60,110 bases of DNA from DATACN01 sp038215095 (GCA_038215095.1 JBBQRG010000006.1:1-60110), one strand, 5' to 3'. Shown: positions 42,505-50,018, counted from the first letter of the stretch. The notes: a model not told the origin generated them from the letters alone. Numbers and translations: made by a program.

Positions 42505-42868
42505 GAACCCTGCAAACCGTCGGATACCGGCGTCATCGGGTCTCGGCTTGGCTGGCCAAGCCTTCGACCCTGCTTCCTTGGCCTCCTCGGTTTTCGGGCC
42601 CTCGGCTCCGCGCTTAGGCCGGCTAAGCCTGCCCTCGTGGATGAGCGGGTTGACCGGCAGGACCTTCCAGGACTGGTCGAACTCGCCTCGCGGAGCGTCG
42701 GTGTGATGGACAGCGTCGCCCCTGACTATCGCTTTCACGCGAAAGCAAGAGCGCTCTCGGGCATGTCCAGGGTCTCGGCACCCGGGCCGCGCGTGTCGCC
42801 TAATACCGGGTTGCCCTGCGGTCGAAAACGAACATCCGCAAGTGGCTTTCAGCGAGTTGCTTCCGTTG
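42505..42868. other. Gene-poor stretch with palindromes
   Basis: No convincing gene in 364 bp. It contains a near-perfect palindrome GGCTTGGC-TG-GCCAAGCC (42545-42562), a similar hairpin GCTTAG-N5-CTAAGC (42612-42628) and GCTTTC-ACGC-GAAAGC (42732-42747 approximately). A 98-codon plus-strand frame starting at 42637 has atypical codon use, no motif, and runs into the cupin gene, so I do not call it. Composition is less GC-rich than average. Confidence 0.5.
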
Positions 42869-43357
42869 CTAATCGATTTGATCGGGTAGCGGTCCGACGA
42901 ACTCGACGCCGTAATCGCTGCTCGCCTGCTTGATCTGCGACCCTTCGACTGAGTCGAGCGGCGGCAAACCGCCCGGTCGCGAGGCGAGCGTGATCGCGCG
43001 GTAGAACTGCCCATGGCGCGGTGTCGTGAGGATGAGGTAGCGCGCCTTTTGCGACTCGACTCGAAAGCCGTGGACGGTTCCGCCGGGTAGGTGCGCGAAT
43101 GAACCGGCCGGCGCGCGTACTCCTGGCTGGGCACCGATATAGAGCGTTATTTCGCCCTCCAAGACGTAGAAGGACTCCATGTCTTCCGGGTGGCGGTGTA
43201 GTGGGACGCTTTCCCCGCGACCGGCCCGCTCGTCGACGAGGCAGAACGCTCCTGCGGTCTGCTCCCCCGTGGCAAGAAAGTATGTGGTCGTTTCACCCAT
43301 CCAGCGCAGCTCACCCTCTCCGGGTCTGTAGACGTATGCGCCGGTTGCATCACTCAT
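42869..43357 (-). CDS. Cupin-domain protein
   Basis: A 162-residue single cupin. Motif 1 is HRHPEDMESFYVLEGE (about residues 54-69) with metal-binding His, His and Glu, and motif 2 is around LPGGTVHGFRV (His near 97). This resembles quercetin-dioxygenase-type cupins. Codon use is noticeably less GC-biased than in the neighbours, and the gene sits between two hairpin-rich gene-poor stretches, so it may have been acquired. Substrate unknown. Confidence 0.85.
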   Translation of the reverse strand: MSDATGAYVYRPGEGELRWMGETTTYFLATGEQTAGAFCLVDERAGRGESVPLHRHPEDMESFYVLEGEITLYIGAQPGVRAPAGSFAHLPGGTVHGFRVESQKARYLILTTPRHGQFYRAITLASRPGGLPPLDSVEGSQIKQASSDYGVEFVGPLPDQID

Positions 43358-43780
43358 GGGCCGTCCTCCGTGGTCGACGAGCAGTACTTGACGCGCAGCC
43401 TAGAGTGACGAGCGTTCGCTCAGCGCGGGATTGGACCGTCGGTGCACTTGGCTTCCGCTTTGCGCGAGAAGTAGCCGCCGGGTGAGCCAGCGATGCGCAT
43501 GCCTTCGGCCCACTGTCTGGCGCGACGAGACAGCGGCGGTGCCCCGCGAGGCGCTCTACGCCACGGCACCGCGTTCCTTCATGGGCAGCGGCTGACCCGC
43601 GGCCCAAGCAGGCCGACCGAGAGCTGGGCGAGTGCGCCACCGCGGCTGTGGCGCGGGCGACTCGCCTTCGGGTCGAGGGGGGCTCTCTGAGCGAGCGAAG
43701 CGAGCGTACCCCCGAGACCGAAGGCGAGACGCCCGCACGGCGACGCCCGCGCGGAGACGCCCGCTAGGCTCTCCGCCTCC
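43358..43780. other. Gene-poor, hairpin-dense region upstream of the CysO-like gene
   Basis: No convincing gene in 423 bp. Hairpins in order: CTGTCT/AGACAG (43513-43533), GCGGTGCC/GGCACCGC (43536-43572), GCGCCAC/GTGGCGC (43634-43653) and a long imperfect stem in which CTCGCCTTCGG (43661-43671) pairs with CCGAAGGCGAG (43718-43728), extended outwards and inwards. Then come three 14-bp direct repeats. It might be a structured leader RNA of the carrier gene or a decayed element. Confidence 0.5.
43726..43767 (+). repeat. Three 14-bp direct repeats upstream of the carrier gene
   Basis: GAGACGCCCGCACG (43726-43739), GCGACGCCCGCGCG (43740-43753) and GAGACGCCCGCTAG (43754-43767) are contiguous; the last runs into TAGGCT (43765-43770), the likely -10, 10 nt before ATG 43781. 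Such iterated sites may bind an activator. Confidence 0.55.
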
Positions 43781-44056
43781 ATGAGCACGGTCAAGATCCC
43801 ACCTGTCCTGCGCAGCTCCACCGGCGGCGCCAAGGAGGTCGAGGCGGAGGGCTCCAACGTGGGCGAGGTGCTGCGAGCGCTCGCCGGCGACCACCCGGCC
43901 ACCGAGGGCCAGCTGTTCGCCGAGGGCGGCGAGCTGAACCGCTACGTGAACGTGTATCTGAACGACGAGGACGTGCGCGTGCTCGACGGTCTCGACACCG
44001 AGGTGAAGCCGCAGGACACGATCGTGATCCTGCCTGCCATGGCGGGGGGCGTCTGA
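43781..44056 (+). CDS. CysO/MoaD/ThiS-like sulfur carrier with masked C-terminus
   Basis: A 91-residue ubiquitin-fold carrier (TVKIPPVLRSSTGGAKEVE, NVGEVLRAL, VNVYLNDEDVR, LDTEVKPQDTIVILPAMAGG). Carriers of this family end in Gly-Gly, whose carboxylate becomes a thiocarboxylate sulfur donor, for example for cysteine synthesis by CysM in mycobacteria. Here a Val follows (G89, G90, V91), so the terminus must be trimmed before activation. A JAMM protease is encoded 3.8 kb downstream, the E1-like enzyme 1.3 kb upstream and a cysteine synthase 0.5 kb downstream. The gene's stop overlaps the GNAT start. Confidence 0.9.
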   Translation: MSTVKIPPVLRSSTGGAKEVEAEGSNVGEVLRALAGDHPATEGQLFAEGGELNRYVNVYLNDEDVRVLDGLDTEVKPQDTIVILPAMAGGV

Positions 44057-44559
44057 GGCTGGAGCTACGTGCGGCCACCGAGGCCGACGTGGACGCCATG
44101 GTGGACCTGCAGTTGGACGCCTGGCAGGAGGGCTTCGTGCCCATCTTGCCAAGCGGCTTCCGGGTGCCGAGCGCGCAGGAGTTCCGGCCGCGGCTGGCCG
44201 AGTCGCTGGCCACGCCCGGGGTGCGAAAGCTGCTGGCTTGCGGCGACGGAGACCGGCTGAGTGGATGGATCAGCTTCGGCCTGAACCGCGACCCCGACGC
44301 CCCGCCCGGCACCGGCGAGGTGCGCGGACTGAACGTGCACCCCGACGACTGGCGCAGCGGCGTGGGCCGCGCTCTGGTCGAGCGCGCCTTCGAGCTGCTG
44401 GCCGAGGAGGGCTACGTGGAGGTCACCGTCTGGTCGTTCGACGAGAACGACCGGGCGAACGCTTTCTACGAATCGCTGGGCTTCAGGCGCGACGGCGCCG
44501 GCCAACGCCGCGAGTTCTCCGCGGGCGCGCTCGAGGTGCGCTACCGCAGGCCCCTCTAA
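44053..44559 (+). CDS. GNAT-family N-acetyltransferase
   Basis: A 168-residue acetyltransferase with the acetyl-CoA loop VHPDDWRSGVGRALV (motif A, about residues 96-110) and the C-terminal ENDRANAFYESLGFRRDG. The first conserved strand (RLELRAATEADVDAM) lies before the first canonical start (GTG 44089). The only codon giving the full domain is CTG 44053, which overlaps the carrier stop as CTGA. I therefore extend the gene to CTG. Coupling to the sulfur carrier suggests a substrate linked to cysteine or its carrier, but this is unknown. Confidence 0.85.
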   Translation: MRLELRAATEADVDAMVDLQLDAWQEGFVPILPSGFRVPSAQEFRPRLAESLATPGVRKLLACGDGDRLSGWISFGLNRDPDAPPGTGEVRGLNVHPDDWRSGVGRALVERAFELLAEEGYVEVTVWSFDENDRANAFYESLGFRRDGAGQRREFSAGALEVRYRRPL

Positions 44560-44566
44560 CCGCACC

Positions 44567-44584
44567 GCTATTCTTTTTGAAGTC
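44567..44584 (+). promoter_or_regulatory. Promoter element of the cysteine synthase gene
   Basis: GCTATTCTTTTTGAAGT with -10 TATTCT (44569-44574), 10 nt before TTG 44585. It matches the element before the rhodanese-ThiF gene at 14 of 17 positions. Confidence 0.55.
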
Positions 44585-45553
44585 TTGGAGGCGCACCTTG
44601 ACAACAAGCCGTGCGGCGGCAAGTACGGCAGCATCGTCGACGCCATCGGCAACACGCCGCTGGTCGAGCTCAAGCGGCTCTCGCCCAAGGAGGGCGTCCG
44701 CATCTGGGCCAAGCTCGAGAGCTACAACCCGACCGGCTCGGTCAAGGACCGCGTGGCGCGGGCGATGATCGTCAGCGCCGAGGAGCAGGGCCTGATCGAG
44801 CCGGGCCAGACCATCCTCGAGCCAACGTCCGGCAACACCGGCATCTCGCTGGCGATGATCTGCTCGCGCAAGGGCTACCCGCTGAAGGTGGTCATGCCCG
44901 ACAACGTCACCCACGAGCGCACCCAGCTGCTGAAGATGTACGGCGCGGAGATCATCTACTCGCCTGGCGAGCAGGGCTCCAACGGCGCCGTCTCGATGGC
45001 GCTCGAGATGGCCGAGCAGGACGCGTCGGTCTACATGCCCTACCAGTACGGCAACCAGGCGAACCCCGACGCCCACTACCACGGCACAGCCTGCGAGATC
45101 CTCGAGGAGCTGGGGCATGTGGCCGCGTTCGTCGGCGGCCTCGGCACCGGCGGCACCCTGATGGGCAACGCCCGCCGGCTCAAGGAGGAGGACCCGGACA
45201 CGCTGATCGTTGCGGCCGAGCCGCTTCAGGGCGAGCAGGTGCAGGGCCTGCGCTCGCTCGAGGACGGCTACATCCCGCCGATCCTCGACCTCTCGCTGCT
45301 CGACCGCAAGATCTTCGTGTCCAACCGCGACTCCGTGGTCTGGACCAAGCGCCTGCTCGCCGAGGAGGGCCTGTTCCTGGGCGTGTCGAGCGGAGCCATC
45401 GCCGCGATCGCCGTGCGTGTGGCCGAGAGCCTCGACGGGGGCGACGTGGTGTTCGTGGCCCCTGACGACGGCTGGAGGTACCTCAGCTCCGGCGTCTACA
45501 CGAAGCCGATCGAAGAGCTGGAAGAGGCCATCGAGTCGGCCTCCTTCTGGTAG
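44585..45553 (+). CDS. Cysteine synthase (CysK/CysM family)
   Basis: A 322-residue PLP-dependent beta-replacement enzyme making cysteine from O-acetylserine or O-phosphoserine. PLP lysine is K54 in NPTGSVKDR, the phosphate/substrate loop is TSGNTG (81-86), and GLGTGGTL binds the PLP phosphate. With a CysO-like carrier and a JAMM protease close by, use of carrier thiocarboxylate as sulfur donor (CysM type) is likely, though residues that set donor choice cannot be judged by eye. TTG 44585 gives the normal N-terminus. Confidence 0.93.
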   Translation: MEAHLDNKPCGGKYGSIVDAIGNTPLVELKRLSPKEGVRIWAKLESYNPTGSVKDRVARAMIVSAEEQGLIEPGQTILEPTSGNTGISLAMICSRKGYPLKVVMPDNVTHERTQLLKMYGAEIIYSPGEQGSNGAVSMALEMAEQDASVYMPYQYGNQANPDAHYHGTACEILEELGHVAAFVGGLGTGGTLMGNARRLKEEDPDTLIVAAEPLQGEQVQGLRSLEDGYIPPILDLSLLDRKIFVSNRDSVVWTKRLLAEEGLFLGVSSGAIAAIAVRVAESLDGGDVVFVAPDDGWRYLSSGVYTKPIEELEEAIESASFW

Positions 45554-45599
45554 TCGAAGGCTGCGCAGCCGGCCGAGCCGGCTGCTTGCCGAACAGCGC

Positions 45600-46421
45600 T
45601 CAGGCCAGCGCCAGCACCGCCACTCCGGCCGCCACCACCACCGCGCCCGCCATCCGGGCGCGGCTGACCTTCTCTCTCAGGAAGACCGCCGCCAGCGCCG
45701 TGGCCACCACGATGCTCGTCTCGCGTACCGCCGCCACCGGGGCGGCGGGCGCGAAGGTGAGCGCCGCCAGCACCAGCGTGTAGGCGCCGAACATGCACAG
45801 GCCTGCGAGCAAGATGCGCGGGCGCAGCTCGGCGCGCAGCGCCGCCGTGCCGCTCAGCTTCGCGGCCACGGGGAGGTAGGCGAGCGCGGCTATCAGCAGC
45901 ACCAGCTCGAGGTAGGCGATCGGCGAGGCGTGCGACACGCCCTCCTTGTCCACGAGCGTGTAGGCCGCGATGCACACCGCCACGCCGGCCACGAAGCCCA
46001 GGTCGCGGATGTCGTGCGGGCGCTCGAGGCCGCGCACCATCAGGATGCCCGCCACCACCACGAGCACGCCTACGGCCTGCCCGGCGCTCGGGACCGTGCC
46101 GAAGGCCGCCCCCGCGCCCAGCACGAGCACGGGTGCCGACCCGCGCGATAGCGGGTAGACCAGGCTGAGCTCGGCGCGCCCGTAGGAGGCTGCCAGCAGG
46201 CCCATGTACACGAGGTGCAGCGCGCCCGAGGCGGCCACGTAGGGCAGCGCCGCGGTGTGCACGCCGCCGGTGACGAGCGCCACCGGCGCGAATGCCAGCA
46301 CGCCCGCCCAGACCGCCACCGCGGTGGCGGCGCTCGGGTCGCGCGCGCTCGCCACGAGCAGGTTCCAGATCGCGTGTGCGAACGCGGCGGCCAGCGCCAG
46401 GGCGATGGCGCCCGCCGGCAT
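45600..46421 (-). CDS. EamA/DMT-family transporter
   Basis: A 273-residue membrane protein with nine or ten helices and two EamA repeats (AFAHAIWNLLVA at the start; PLSRGSAPVLV; RETSIVVATALAAVFLREKV near the end). It probably exports a small metabolite; position next to cysteine synthase would fit cysteine or O-acetylserine, but this is speculation. Convergent with cysteine synthase, 46 bp apart. Confidence 0.88.
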   Translation of the reverse strand: MPAGAIALALAAAFAHAIWNLLVASARDPSAATAVAVWAGVLAFAPVALVTGGVHTAALPYVAASGALHLVYMGLLAASYGRAELSLVYPLSRGSAPVLVLGAGAAFGTVPSAGQAVGVLVVVAGILMVRGLERPHDIRDLGFVAGVAVCIAAYTLVDKEGVSHASPIAYLELVLLIAALAYLPVAAKLSGTAALRAELRPRILLAGLCMFGAYTLVLAALTFAPAAPVAAVRETSIVVATALAAVFLREKVSRARMAGAVVVAAGVAVLALA

Positions 46422-46447
46422 CAGCTAGCTGCGCGGCTTGGGTGGCT

Positions 46448-46819
46448 TCAGCTGACCGGCGGTGGCGCGGGGTCGCCGGCCTCGGTGCCGGTGCCCGGGG
46501 CCTTCTCGCGGTAGGCCGCCTCGCCCGCCGGGCCGGCGTCGGCCAGCTCGGCCGCGTGATCCTCGCCGTCCTCGTACTCGCCGGCGACCTTCTCGCGGTA
46601 CGCCTCTTCGGCAGCGGGGCCGGCTTCGGCCAGGTCGTGCTCCTCGTCGCCGGCCGCGAACTCGTCCTCGTCCTCGTCGTCGCCGGAGAGGGCGGCGCGG
46701 AAGTCGCGGTAGGCCTTGCCCGCCGAGCGGGCGGCGTCCGGCAAGCGGGTCGGGCCGAGCACCAGCAGCGCGAGCCCGAGGATCAGGAGCAGCTCCATCG
46801 GACCCGGGGTCGAGATCAT
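46448..46819 (-). CDS. tatA: TatA/TatE-like twin-arginine translocase subunit
   Basis: A 123-residue protein with the TatA plan: short N-terminus, one membrane helix (ELLLILGLALLVLGPTRLPDAAR), an amphipathic helix (SAGKAYRDFRAAL) and an acidic tail. The tail carries two near-repeats, AGPAAEEAYREK and AGPAGEAAYREK, that echo the AYRDF of the amphipathic helix. The next upstream gene encodes a protein with a twin-arginine signal, a probable client. Confidence 0.88.
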   Translation of the reverse strand: MISTPGPMELLLILGLALLVLGPTRLPDAARSAGKAYRDFRAALSGDDEDEDEFAAGDEEHDLAEAGPAAEEAYREKVAGEYEDGEDHAAELADAGPAGEAAYREKAPGTGTEAGDPAPPPVS

Positions 46820-46828
46820 GCCCTCAGG

Positions 46829-47308
46829 CTAACGGACTGCCCGTCCGGGAAACGCAGCCGGAATCGGATCGCGGCCGAGCGACTGGCGCAGCACCACCGC
46901 GTGCTGGCCGTGGTTGCCCATCGCCGACGCGAGGGTGGGCAGCAGTCGGTCGTCGCGGAGCTCGCCGATGGCGCGGGAGTACGCGGCGAGCGCGCGCTCC
47001 TCGAGGGCGAGCGCCTGCTGCGGGGTGGCCCGGCCCACCCTCGCCTTCGGCGCCGGCGGCTGGCCACCGCGGTCGCGCAGCGCGGTGGTCAGGCCGCGCG
47101 CGTGCTCGCGCGACTGCGCCCGGAAGTCGCGAGCCGGCACGCGCGGCGCGTCAAGGGTGCCGTAGAGCAGGCTCGCCTCCTGCTCGATTCCCACGAGCTC
47201 CGCCAGCGGGCCGGTGTCGGGAGAGGCCTTGGCGACGGCGGGGGTCACGCGCCCGAGCGCCGCCAGGGCCGCCGCGCCAGCCACGAGCTCGCGCCGGCGG
47301 AGGCTCAT
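46829..47308 (-). CDS. Ferritin-like DUF4439 protein with Tat signal
   Basis: A 159-residue four-helix ferritin-like protein. The N-terminus SLRRRELVAGAAALAALG is a twin-arginine signal. Potential metal residues are the Glu/His positions in GIEQEASLLYG, QSREHARGL, ALEERALAAYSR and NHGQHAVVLRQ. DUF4439 proteins are common in actinobacteria, without an assigned function. ATG 47308 overlaps the stop of the paralogue upstream (ATGA). Confidence 0.85.
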   Translation of the reverse strand: MSLRRRELVAGAAALAALGRVTPAVAKASPDTGPLAELVGIEQEASLLYGTLDAPRVPARDFRAQSREHARGLTTALRDRGGQPPAPKARVGRATPQQALALEERALAAYSRAIGELRDDRLLPTLASAMGNHGQHAVVLRQSLGRDPIPAAFPGRAVR

Positions 47309-47868
47309 CCGGGCTGCGACCTCCCTGTCACGAAGGCGTCGGGCACCTGCGTGCGGCCCAGCTCGCCGCGCAGCAGCGCCGCGTGCTGGGCCTCGCTGGT
47401 GGCGATCGAGGCCGCCACCCGACGCAGCTCAGGCGTGCTCAGGTGCGGCAGGCTCTCGAGGTAGTAGCGCACCGCGTTGTTCTCGATGTCGATCGCGAAG
47501 CGCAGCGCGTCGGCGCGCTTGCGCAACCTCGGGAAGGCCCGCGCGTACTCCTCGCGTGTCTTCGGCGGGTTCGGCCGGCCGCCGAGGTCGCGCACCAGCC
47601 CGCTGAGGCTCCGCGCGTGCTCGTGCTCCTGCTCGACGATCGCCGCGCGCGCGCGCCGTGCGGGGCCGCTCAGCAAGGCCGCGCCGGCCGCGTAGGCGGC
47701 GATCACGGTGTTCTCCAGGTCGAGCGCCGAGCCGATCAGCTTCAGGTCGAGCGCCTCCGCCTGGCTGCGCGATGAGCGGTCTGGCCCCGAGTCGCCGCCG
47801 CACGCGGCGAGCAGCGCGGAGGAGCCTGCCGCCGCCCCCGCCCCGAGGAGCTGCTTGCGCGTAAGCAC
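47305..47868 (-). CDS. Ferritin-like DUF4439 lipoprotein
   Basis: A 187-residue paralogue of the next gene, with a lipoprotein signal (TRKQLLGAGAAAGSSALLAAC) and ferritin-like helices (ALDLENTVIAAYAAG, EQEHEHARSLSGLV, DIENNAVRYYLESL, ATSEAQHAALLRGELG) carrying Glu and His at metal-site spacing. The pair may form a heteromer on the outer face of the membrane. GTG 47868 lies 6 nt after TAGGCT on the minus strand. Confidence 0.85.
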   Translation of the reverse strand: MLTRKQLLGAGAAAGSSALLAACGGDSGPDRSSRSQAEALDLKLIGSALDLENTVIAAYAAGAALLSGPARRARAAIVEQEHEHARSLSGLVRDLGGRPNPPKTREEYARAFPRLRKRADALRFAIDIENNAVRYYLESLPHLSTPELRRVAASIATSEAQHAALLRGELGRTQVPDAFVTGRSQPG

Positions 47869-47886
47869 GCGGCTAGCCTAGGGACG
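47869..47886. promoter_or_regulatory. 18-bp bidirectional promoter
   Basis: The whole gap between two divergent start codons is 18 bp. It contains CTAGCCTAG, giving TAGCCT (47874-47879) 7 nt before the plus GTG and TAGGCT (47880-47875 on minus) 6 nt before the minus GTG. The two -10 elements occupy the same bases, so both transcripts would be leaderless and mutually exclusive. Confidence 0.55.
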
Positions 47887-48273
47887 GTGAGGCTCTCGCG
47901 CGCCCAAAGGGACGAGCTCCTCGCGCACGCGCGCGGGGAGTCCCCGAACGAATGCTGCGGCTACCTCCCGCTCAAGGACGGCAGCGTCGACCGGGTGGAG
48001 CGAGCCGAGAGCAAGCGCCGCTCGCCCTACGGCTACCAGCTCGATGACAAGGCGCTGTTCGCGGTGAACGAGCTGGAGGACGAGGGCTACGGGGTGGCTG
48101 TCTACCACTCGCACCCGCGCAGCCCGGCGGAGCCGTCGCAGACCGACATCAACCTCGCCTTCTATCCCGGCTGGCTCTACGTGATCGTGTCGCCGGAGAT
48201 CGAGCCGAACGTTCGCGCCTGGCGGATCGCCGACGGAAAGGTGAGCGAGGAGGAGGTGGACGTTGACGACTGA
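47887..48273 (+). CDS. JAMM/MPN metalloprotease (Mec-like, M67)
   Basis: A 128-residue JAMM+ protease with a complete zinc site: E22 (NECCGYL), H74 and H76, S84 and D87, i.e. HxHx7Sx2D in YHSHPRSPAEPSQTD. Mycobacterial Mec releases cysteine from the CysO-cysteine adduct; QbsD-type relatives trim residues after a carrier's Gly-Gly. Either or both could apply to the GGV-ending carrier encoded at 43781. GTG 47887 has TAGCCT 7 nt upstream. Confidence 0.93.
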   Translation: MRLSRAQRDELLAHARGESPNECCGYLPLKDGSVDRVERAESKRRSPYGYQLDDKALFAVNELEDEGYGVAVYHSHPRSPAEPSQTDINLAFYPGWLYVIVSPEIEPNVRAWRIADGKVSEEEVDVDD

Positions 48274-48760
48274 GACGCTCGTCTGTCCCTCCTGCGGCGA
48301 GCGCCACGACGGCGCCGACCGCTTCTGCTCGAGCTGCGGCATGCCGCGCGTACGCGACGGCGGTGGCACGCTCGACGCGCCGCTGAGCGAGGCCCACGGC
48401 CGCGCGCGCAAGATCGACCCCGCCTACACGGAGGGGGCCCTGAGGCTGGTCGCGGGAGGCCGCCACCAGGCCGAGGCCGAGCTGATCCAGAACCTGCTGC
48501 TGGAGGAGGGCGTGCCGAGCGTGACCCGCCGCAGCGCGGGCGCGGACGTGCCGGACTTCCTGGCCGCCGGGCCGCGCGACGTGCTGGTGCCCGAGGCCGG
48601 GCTCCAGGCGGCGCGAGACGTGCTGCTCCAGAGCGAGCTGGCGCCCCCGCCGGGCGGAGGGGCGGCCCGTCCGCACGCCGGCAAGCTCACGGCGGTCGTG
48701 GTGGCCGGCGGCGGTCTGGCCGCGCTGGTGGCCTGGGTGCTCCAGCGCGCGGTGGGCTGA
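48263..48760 (+). CDS. Zinc-ribbon/DUF2007 membrane-anchored protein
   Basis: A 165-residue protein with an N-terminal zinc ribbon (CPSC...CSSC, about residues 8-26), a DUF2007-like domain (AEAELIQNLLLEEGVPSV, VLVPEAGLQAARDVL) and a C-terminal membrane helix (about 143-160). DUF2007 proteins are thought to be signal-transducing; the function is unknown. TTG 48263 overlaps the end of the JAMM gene by 11 nt. Confidence 0.8.
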   Translation: MTTETLVCPSCGERHDGADRFCSSCGMPRVRDGGGTLDAPLSEAHGRARKIDPAYTEGALRLVAGGRHQAEAELIQNLLLEEGVPSVTRRSAGADVPDFLAAGPRDVLVPEAGLQAARDVLLQSELAPPPGGGAARPHAGKLTAVVVAGGGLAALVAWVLQRAVG

Positions 48761-48791
48761 CCCGGGCCTCGCCTGTAGGCTTCGCCGCGGC

Positions 48792-50018
48792 ATGGACTTC
48801 GCTCCCTCAGACCGCGTGGCCGAGCTGCTGGAGCGGGTGCGCGGCTTCATGGAGGAGCACGTCGACCCGGTCGAGGCCGAGGGCGTGCAGGCGCTCGACG
48901 ACGAGGTGAAGGCCGGCGTGGCCTACCCGCAGCTGCTCGTGGAGCTCCGCGAGCGCGCCAAGGCCGAGGGCCTCTGGAACCTGTTCATGCCCGACGAGCG
49001 CTACGGCCCGGGCCTGACGAACTGGGAGTACGGGATGCTCTGCGAGCAGACGGGCCGCAGTGGCATCGCGCCGATGGTGTTCAACTGCTCGGCGCCTGAC
49101 ACGGGCAACATGGAGATCCTGGCCGAGCACGGCACGGACGAGCAGCGCGAGCGCTGGCTCGGCCCGCTGCTGGACGGCGAGATCCGCTCCTGCTTCTCCA
49201 TGACCGAGCCCGAGACCGCGGGCTCCGACCCCACGCAGCTGGCGGCCCGCGCCGACCTCGACGGCGACGAGTGGGTCATCAACGGCCACAAGTGGTTCAC
49301 CTCTGGCTACAACGGCGCCTCGGTGGCGATCGCGATGGTGGTCACCGACCCCGACGCGCCGCCCCACAAGCGGGCGAGCATGATCCTGGTGCCGGTAGAC
49401 AACGAGGGCTTCACGGGCGTGCGCCCGGTGCCGGTGATGGGACACGACAAGGGCCCCGGGCACTGGGAGGTGCGCTACGAGGACTGCCGCGTGCCCGCCG
49501 AGAGCGTGCTGGGCGAGCGCGGCGCCGGCTTCACGATCGCCCAGGACCGGCTCGGCCCCGGGCGCATCCACCACTGCATGCGCGCGATCGGCTCGGCCGA
49601 GCGCGCCTTCGCGCTGATGTGCGAGCGCGCGCACGAGCGCTCCTCGTTCGGCGGCCCGCTGGCCGAGAAGCAGTTCATCCAGGACTTCGTGGCCAAGTCG
49701 CGCATGGAGATCGACTCCACGCGGCTGATGGTGCTGCACGCCGCCTGGAAGATGGACACCGAGGGCAAGCGCGCCGCCAGGCAGCAGATCTCGCTGATCA
49801 AGGTGATGGCGGCGCAGATGCACCAGCGCGTGCTGGACCGCGCGATGCAGGTGCACGGGGCGCTCGGCATGTCCGACGACGTGCCGCTCGCGGCGATGTG
49901 GCGCCAGGGCCGCTGGCTGCGCATAGCCGACGGCCCCGACGAGGTGCACAAGATGGTCATCGCGATGCGGGAGCTGAATCGCTTCAAGCCGCGCGAGCCC
50001 GCCGCCTCACCCGCGTGA
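48792..50018 (+). CDS. Acyl-CoA dehydrogenase
   Basis: A 408-residue FAD flavoprotein of the acyl-CoA dehydrogenase family (ACAD10/11-like). FAD/substrate motifs are CFSMTEPETAGSDP (about residues 136-149), INGHKWFTSG, DRLGPGRIHHCMRAIG, RSSFGGPLAEKQFIQD and QVHGALGMSDDVPL. TAGGCT lies 10 nt before ATG 48792. The next acyl-CoA dehydrogenase is coupled by GTGA, suggesting a pair for one degradation route. Confidence 0.93.
   Translation: MDFAPSDRVAELLERVRGFMEEHVDPVEAEGVQALDDEVKAGVAYPQLLVELRERAKAEGLWNLFMPDERYGPGLTNWEYGMLCEQTGRSGIAPMVFNCSAPDTGNMEILAEHGTDEQRERWLGPLLDGEIRSCFSMTEPETAGSDPTQLAARADLDGDEWVINGHKWFTSGYNGASVAIAMVVTDPDAPPHKRASMILVPVDNEGFTGVRPVPVMGHDKGPGHWEVRYEDCRVPAESVLGERGAGFTIAQDRLGPGRIHHCMRAIGSAERAFALMCERAHERSSFGGPLAEKQFIQDFVAKSRMEIDSTRLMVLHAAWKMDTEGKRAARQQISLIKVMAAQMHQRVLDRAMQVHGALGMSDDVPLAAMWRQGRWLRIADGPDEVHKMVIAMRELNRFKPREPAASPA

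Noticed and set aside
42637..42933. 98-codon plus-strand frame in the gene-poor stretch
   Set aside because: No motif, atypical codon use, overlaps the end of the cupin gene on the other strand and includes palindromic DNA; probably non-coding.
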